Shown one piece after another: positions 29,531 through 32,901 of a stretch of DNA of 32,901 nt. This DNA is from Actinomycetes bacterium (GTDB lineage Bacteria; Actinomycetota; Actinomycetes; Mycobacteriales; Mycobacteriaceae), in assembly GCA_021793835.1 (NCBI GenBank), contig JAJYRZ010000004.1, forward strand, positions 1 through 32,901. The letters are read 5' to 3'. Numbering within the stretch: position 1 is the stretch's first letter; each line of letters starts with the position of its first letter. Under the pieces are notes generated by a model that saw only the letters and a list, made by a program, of their open reading frames with translations, was not told where the DNA came from and did no database searches. The translations under genes were made by a program, and so were the position numbers.

Positions 29531-31816
29531 GTGGCCGTTCCGCCCACCCCGCCCGGTGAGGTGCCCGCGGCCGATCCGGCCGGGCTGTCGGAGGCCGACC
29601 GCGGTCTGCTGCGCGCCGGCGTGCACCCGGATCCGCACCGGCTGTTCGGCGCCCGCCCCGCCGACGGCGGCACGGTCTTCCGCGCGCTGAAACCGGCTGC
29701 GACGCACGTGGCGGTGCGCACCGCCACCGAGGTCTTCGCACTCGACGATCACGGCGACGGGGTGTTCGCCGCGTGGGCCCCGGTCCCGGTCCCGGACGAC
29801 TACCGGCTGGTGGTCACCTATCCGGGCGCCCGCACCTTCGTCGTCGCCGACGGCTACCGCATGCCGCCGACGGTCGGTGCGGACGATCTGGCCGCGCTCG
29901 CCGCGGGCACGCACCACCGGCTGTGGGAGGTGCTCGGTGCCCGACCGATGCGACTGGGCACCCCCACCGGCGCGGTCGCCGGCACCGCGTTCAGCGTCTG
30001 GGCGCCCCGCGCCGCCGGGGTCGCGGTCGTCGGCGACTTCGACGGCTGGACCGGTTTCTCCGCGCCCATGCGGCGCCTGGCCGGCGGGGTGTGGGAGGTG
30101 TTCGTCCCGGAGGTCGGCCCGGGCGAGCTGTACAAGTTCCGCATCCGCACCGCGGACGATCCGGCCGGCTTCCGTGACCGCGCCGATCCGATGGCCCGGG
30201 CGGCCGAGCTGCCGCCGAAGACCGCCTCGAAGATCGCGGATCCCGGCCACCGGCTCCGCGGCCGCAGGCGGAGGGCGGCCCGCGACCGCGCGGCCGACCG
30301 GCCGGCCCCGATCAGCGTGCTCGAGGTGCATCTGGGTTCCTGGCGGATCCCCGGCGACTACCGCCGCGCCGCGGTCGAACTGGTCGGCTACGCCGCCGAA
30401 CTCGGGGTCACCCACCTCGAACTGCTGCCGGTGGCCGAACATCCCTACGGCGGCTCCTGGGGCTACCAGGTCACCTCCTACTACGCGCCGACCGCGCGCT
30501 ACGGCGATCCCGACGGGCTCGCCGCACTCGTGGATGCCTGCCACGACGCCGGCATCGGGGTGATCGTGGACTGGGTGCCCGCGCACTTCCCCCGGGACGG
30601 CTACGCGCTGGCCCGCTTCGACGGCGAGCCTTTATACGAACCGGCAGATCCGCTGCTGGCCGACCATCCCGACTGGGGCACGCTGACCTTCGACTACGAC
30701 CGGCCCGAGGTGCGCGCCTTCCTGATCTCCAACGCGCTGTACTGGCTCGAGGAGTTCGGCGTCGACGGGCTGCGCATCGACGCGGTGGCCTCGATGCTCT
30801 ACCGCGACTACTCCCGCGCCCCCGGCGCCTGGTCGCCCAACCGGTGGGGCGGGCGGGAGAACCTGGCCGCGATCTCCCTGCTGGCCGAGATCACCGCCGC
30901 GATCGACCGGGCGCGGCCCGGTGCCCTGGTGATCGCCGAGGACTCCAGCGACCGGCCCGGTCTGACCGCGCCGCGCACGGCGGGTGGCTCGGGGTTCACC
31001 CACTCCTGGGACCTGGGCTGGATGCACGCGGTCACCGCCTGGTTCGGCGCCGACGATCCGGCGGCGGCCGGGGTCGCCGAGGCCGCGCGCACAAGGCTGG
31101 CCCGGGCGCACCGCGAGACGCGCGTGCTCGCGCTCGGCCACGACGAGGTGGTGCACGGCAAGGGCACCCCGGTCACCCGCATGCCGGGCCCGCGCGAAGT
31201 CCAGCTCGCCGGCTTCCGCGCCCTGCTCGGGCTGATGTTCGCCTGGCCGGGGGCGAAACTGCTGTTCATGGGCCAGGAGTACGGGCAGACCGGAGAGTGG
31301 TCGGAGTTCTTCGGCCTGGACTGGAAGCAGCTGCGCGATCCGGCGCACCTGCGCATCCTGGCCCTGGTCTCCACGCTCAACCGGCTCTACCGCCGCACCG
31401 CGGTGCTGTGGGCCTTCGACGCCGACCCGCGGTCCGTGCGCTGGCTCGACGCGGCCGACCCGGCGGTCGTGCTGCTGCTGCGCCGGGCCGTGCCCGACGA
31501 CCTGGGCCCGCGCCCGGCGCCGGGTGACGATGCGGGCGCCGGCGACGGCGACGATCCCGAGATCGAGGCGCTGCTGTGCGTGCCCAACTTCGCGTTCACC
31601 GCGCGCACGGTCGTCCTGCCCGAGCCACCGGTCGGCGCCGACCGGTGGACGGTGCTGCTCGACACCGCCGACTACGGCCCGCCTGAGGTCGGCGCCGCGC
31701 GCCCGGTGCGGATCCCCGGCGGCCGCGCGGTCGACGTGCCGGCACGCAGTACCGTGTGGCTGGCCCCCCGCCCAGCCGGCGGGGCCGCGCACACCCCGAC
31801 GAGGAGGACGCCGTGA
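29531..31816 (+). CDS. glgB: 1,4-alpha-glucan branching enzyme, GH13
   Basis: A 761-residue glycogen branching enzyme. The first domain includes LLRAGVHPDPHRLFGA. The CBM48 domain (about 135-235) has GTAFSVWAPRAAGVAVVGDF and ELYKFRI. The catalytic barrel has LELLPVAEHPYGGSWGYQ, VIVDWVPAHFP, the nucleophile Asp417 in GLRIDAVASMLY, the acid Glu470 in VIAEDSSDRP and LGHDEVVHGKG. The Asp-Glu spacing of 53 equals that of E. coli GlgB. The final all-beta domain carries a Gly/Asp-rich insertion before LLCVPNFAFTAR, where most GlgB proteins read VVNFTP. Start GTG with AAGGAGGT about 9 nt upstream. The ORF track begins 55 codons earlier without family support. It is divergent from the ABC gene. In M. 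tuberculosis glgB lies elsewhere, beside glgE. Confidence 0.95.
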   Translation: MAVPPTPPGEVPAADPAGLSEADRGLLRAGVHPDPHRLFGARPADGGTVFRALKPAATHVAVRTATEVFALDDHGDGVFAAWAPVPVPDDYRLVVTYPGARTFVVADGYRMPPTVGADDLAALAAGTHHRLWEVLGARPMRLGTPTGAVAGTAFSVWAPRAAGVAVVGDFDGWTGFSAPMRRLAGGVWEVFVPEVGPGELYKFRIRTADDPAGFRDRADPMARAAELPPKTASKIADPGHRLRGRRRRAARDRAADRPAPISVLEVHLGSWRIPGDYRRAAVELVGYAAELGVTHLELLPVAEHPYGGSWGYQVTSYYAPTARYGDPDGLAALVDACHDAGIGVIVDWVPAHFPRDGYALARFDGEPLYEPADPLLADHPDWGTLTFDYDRPEVRAFLISNALYWLEEFGVDGLRIDAVASMLYRDYSRAPGAWSPNRWGGRENLAAISLLAEITAAIDRARPGALVIAEDSSDRPGLTAPRTAGGSGFTHSWDLGWMHAVTAWFGADDPAAAGVAEAARTRLARAHRETRVLALGHDEVVHGKGTPVTRMPGPREVQLAGFRALLGLMFAWPGAKLLFMGQEYGQTGEWSEFFGLDWKQLRDPAHLRILALVSTLNRLYRRTAVLWAFDADPRSVRWLDAADPAVVLLLRRAVPDDLGPRPAPGDDAGAGDGDDPEIEALLCVPNFAFTARTVVLPEPPVGADRWTVLLDTADYGPPEVGAARPVRIPGGRAVDVPARSTVWLAPRPAGGAAHTPTRRTP

Positions 31817-32901
31817 CCCGCTCCAGCCCGGCCGGTCTGTCCCGGGCGGCCGCCGCCGTGGCCGCGACCGCACTCCTGGCGCTCACCGCGTGCGGGGCCG
31901 AGCAGTCCTCGCCCGGCACCGGATCGTCTGCCGCGGCCGATGCGCAGATCGGCGACCCGGACGCCCCCACCGGGGTGCGCGAGGGCGCCCCGGTGGGCAG
32001 CACCACGGTCGACGGCACCGACTCCGGTGAGATCGATCTGGTGGCGGCCGCCGCCCTGGACGATCTGGCCGCGTTCTGGGAACCGTGGTTCACCGACACC
32101 GCGCGCCGGCCGTTCCGTCCGATCACCCGCGCGGTGTCCTGGGATGCGCGCACCGGCGGTGGCCCGCTGTTCTGCGGCGCGCCCACCGACGGCATCGTCA
32201 ACGCCGGGTACTGCGCGGCCGACGACGAGATCGGCTGGGACCGGGGGGTGCTCATGGCCGGGGTCGAGCGCGAGTACGGGCCCCTGGCGGTGGTGACGAT
32301 CCTGGCGCACGAGTACGGGCACGTCCTACAGGACCGGTTCGACGCCTCCGCTGCGCGCCGGACCCCGACGGTGGTGCTCGAACAGCAGGCCGACTGCTAC
32401 GCCGGGGCGTTCGTCCGGCATGTGGTCGACGGCGATGCCGCCCGGCTGTCGGCCTCGAGCACCGACGGACTCGACCAGGCGCTGTGGGCGATGGTCGGCA
32501 CCCGCGATCACCCGGACGACGACTACTTCTCCGGCGCCGAGCACGGCACCGGGTTCGAACGGGTCACGGCCTTCGGTGTCGGTTTCGACACCGGGGCGGG
32601 CGCCTGCGCCGATCTGGACGCCGATCATGTCGACCGGGTGCGCGGGCAGGTCCCCGAGGCGATGCTGTTCGGGCGCGGCCCGGGCCCGCGCGAGGTCACC
32701 TGGGAGCATCTGGCCGCGGTCGTGGACTCGCTGTCGGCCACCCTCGGTGCGGTACCCGGTCTGCAGATCGACGACAGCGGCCAGGACGTGGGCTGCGGGC
32801 CGGTCACGGCCGCGCAGTACTGCCCCGAGGCCGGGTTGCTCGCGGTCGATCTGGACGGACTCGCCGTGCTCGCCGAGCCCCCGCCGGAGCCGGAAAGATC
32901 G
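31813..32901 (+). CDS. Lipoprotein neutral zinc metallopeptidase, partial at the right edge
   Basis: An open frame of 363 codons with no stop before the window ends, so it is missing from the ORF track. A signal peptide (VAATALLALTAC) ends in a lipobox with Cys27. A conserved zinc-peptidase domain follows: GYCAADDEIGWDRG, the HExxH motif HEYGH at 166-170 (LAHEYGHVLQDRF) and the downstream third-ligand region LEQQADCYAGAF. These match the neutral zinc metallopeptidase family (PF04228-like). It is likely anchored on the outer face of the membrane. The substrate is unknown. The GTG start overlaps the glgB stop (GTGA) with GAGGAGG just upstream, so it is coupled to glgB. It may end not far beyond the edge. 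Confidence 0.83.
   Translation, partial: MTRSSPAGLSRAAAAVAATALLALTACGAEQSSPGTGSSAAADAQIGDPDAPTGVREGAPVGSTTVDGTDSGEIDLVAAAALDDLAAFWEPWFTDTARRPFRPITRAVSWDARTGGGPLFCGAPTDGIVNAGYCAADDEIGWDRGVLMAGVEREYGPLAVVTILAHEYGHVLQDRFDASAARRTPTVVLEQQADCYAGAFVRHVVDGDAARLSASSTDGLDQALWAMVGTRDHPDDDYFSGAEHGTGFERVTAFGVGFDTGAGACADLDADHVDRVRGQVPEAMLFGRGPGPREVTWEHLAAVVDSLSATLGAVPGLQIDDSGQDVGCGPVTAAQYCPEAGLLAVDLDGLAVLAEPPPEPERS

Overview
The window is a very GC-rich, densely packed chromosomal segment, with G/C strongly preferred at third codon positions. Gene content and order place it in the order Mycobacteriales (Actinomycetota). From memory, the order closely follows Mycobacterium tuberculosis Rv3003c to Rv3041c: ilvB1, cfp6-like PH protein, DoxX, lppZ-like, gatB, gatA, gatC, ACT protein, ligA, MetE-like, mnmA, iscS-like, fixB/fixA, then the methylglucose lipopolysaccharide (MGLP) region, echA17-like, Nudix and ABC. 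Several M. tuberculosis genes are absent here (for example pfkA between gatB and gatA, and the Rv3016-Rv3023 block). ilvD, an alpha/beta hydrolase and glgB sit at places where M. tuberculosis has other genes. A non-mycobacterial genus such as Dietzia, Gordonia or a relative fits, but the genus cannot be proven without a search.

Layout. (1) 1-3.1 kb, branched-chain amino acids: the 5' end of ilvB on the minus strand behind a leader-peptide attenuator, a small PH-domain membrane protein, and ilvD with a strong terminator. (2) 3.1-5.5 kb, envelope: a DoxX-family protein with a long disordered N-terminus, divergent from a PQQ-dehydrogenase-like lipoprotein. (3) 5.5-12 kb, information processing: the GatCAB subunits, a divergent ACT-domain protein and the NAD-dependent DNA ligase. 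(4) 12-15.5 kb, a sulfur-transfer operon of cysteine desulfurase, MnmA and a short MetE-like protein, joined by ATGA overlaps. (5) 15.7-17.5 kb, etfB-etfA electron-transfer flavoprotein. (6) 17.8-26.8 kb, carbohydrate region: methyltransferase, GH57 branching enzyme and GT4 glucosyltransferase, translationally coupled, followed by an alpha/beta hydrolase, hexapeptide acyltransferase, beta-propeller lipoprotein and two further methyltransferases. (7) 26.8-29.3 kb: enoyl-CoA hydratase, Nudix hydrolase and ABC ATPase. (8) 29.5 kb to the end: glgB (GH13 branching enzyme) coupled to a partial lipoprotein zinc metallopeptidase.

How the genes work together. Region 6 resembles the set thought to build and decorate alpha-1,4-glucans of the MGLP type. 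One enzyme would elongate, one branch, one or more methylate and one acylate. Region 4 would supply persulfide sulfur to tRNA U34. The ilv region is probably controlled by ribosome-mediated attenuation. Many genes show a TANNNT box 6-8 nt before the start codon, which suggests widespread leaderless transcription.

I found no mobile elements, CRISPR arrays, tRNA or rRNA genes. Nothing here looks like a wholly new defence or mobile system. The most interesting points are the attenuator, the carbohydrate cluster with two unrelated branching enzymes, and several unusual protein architectures.
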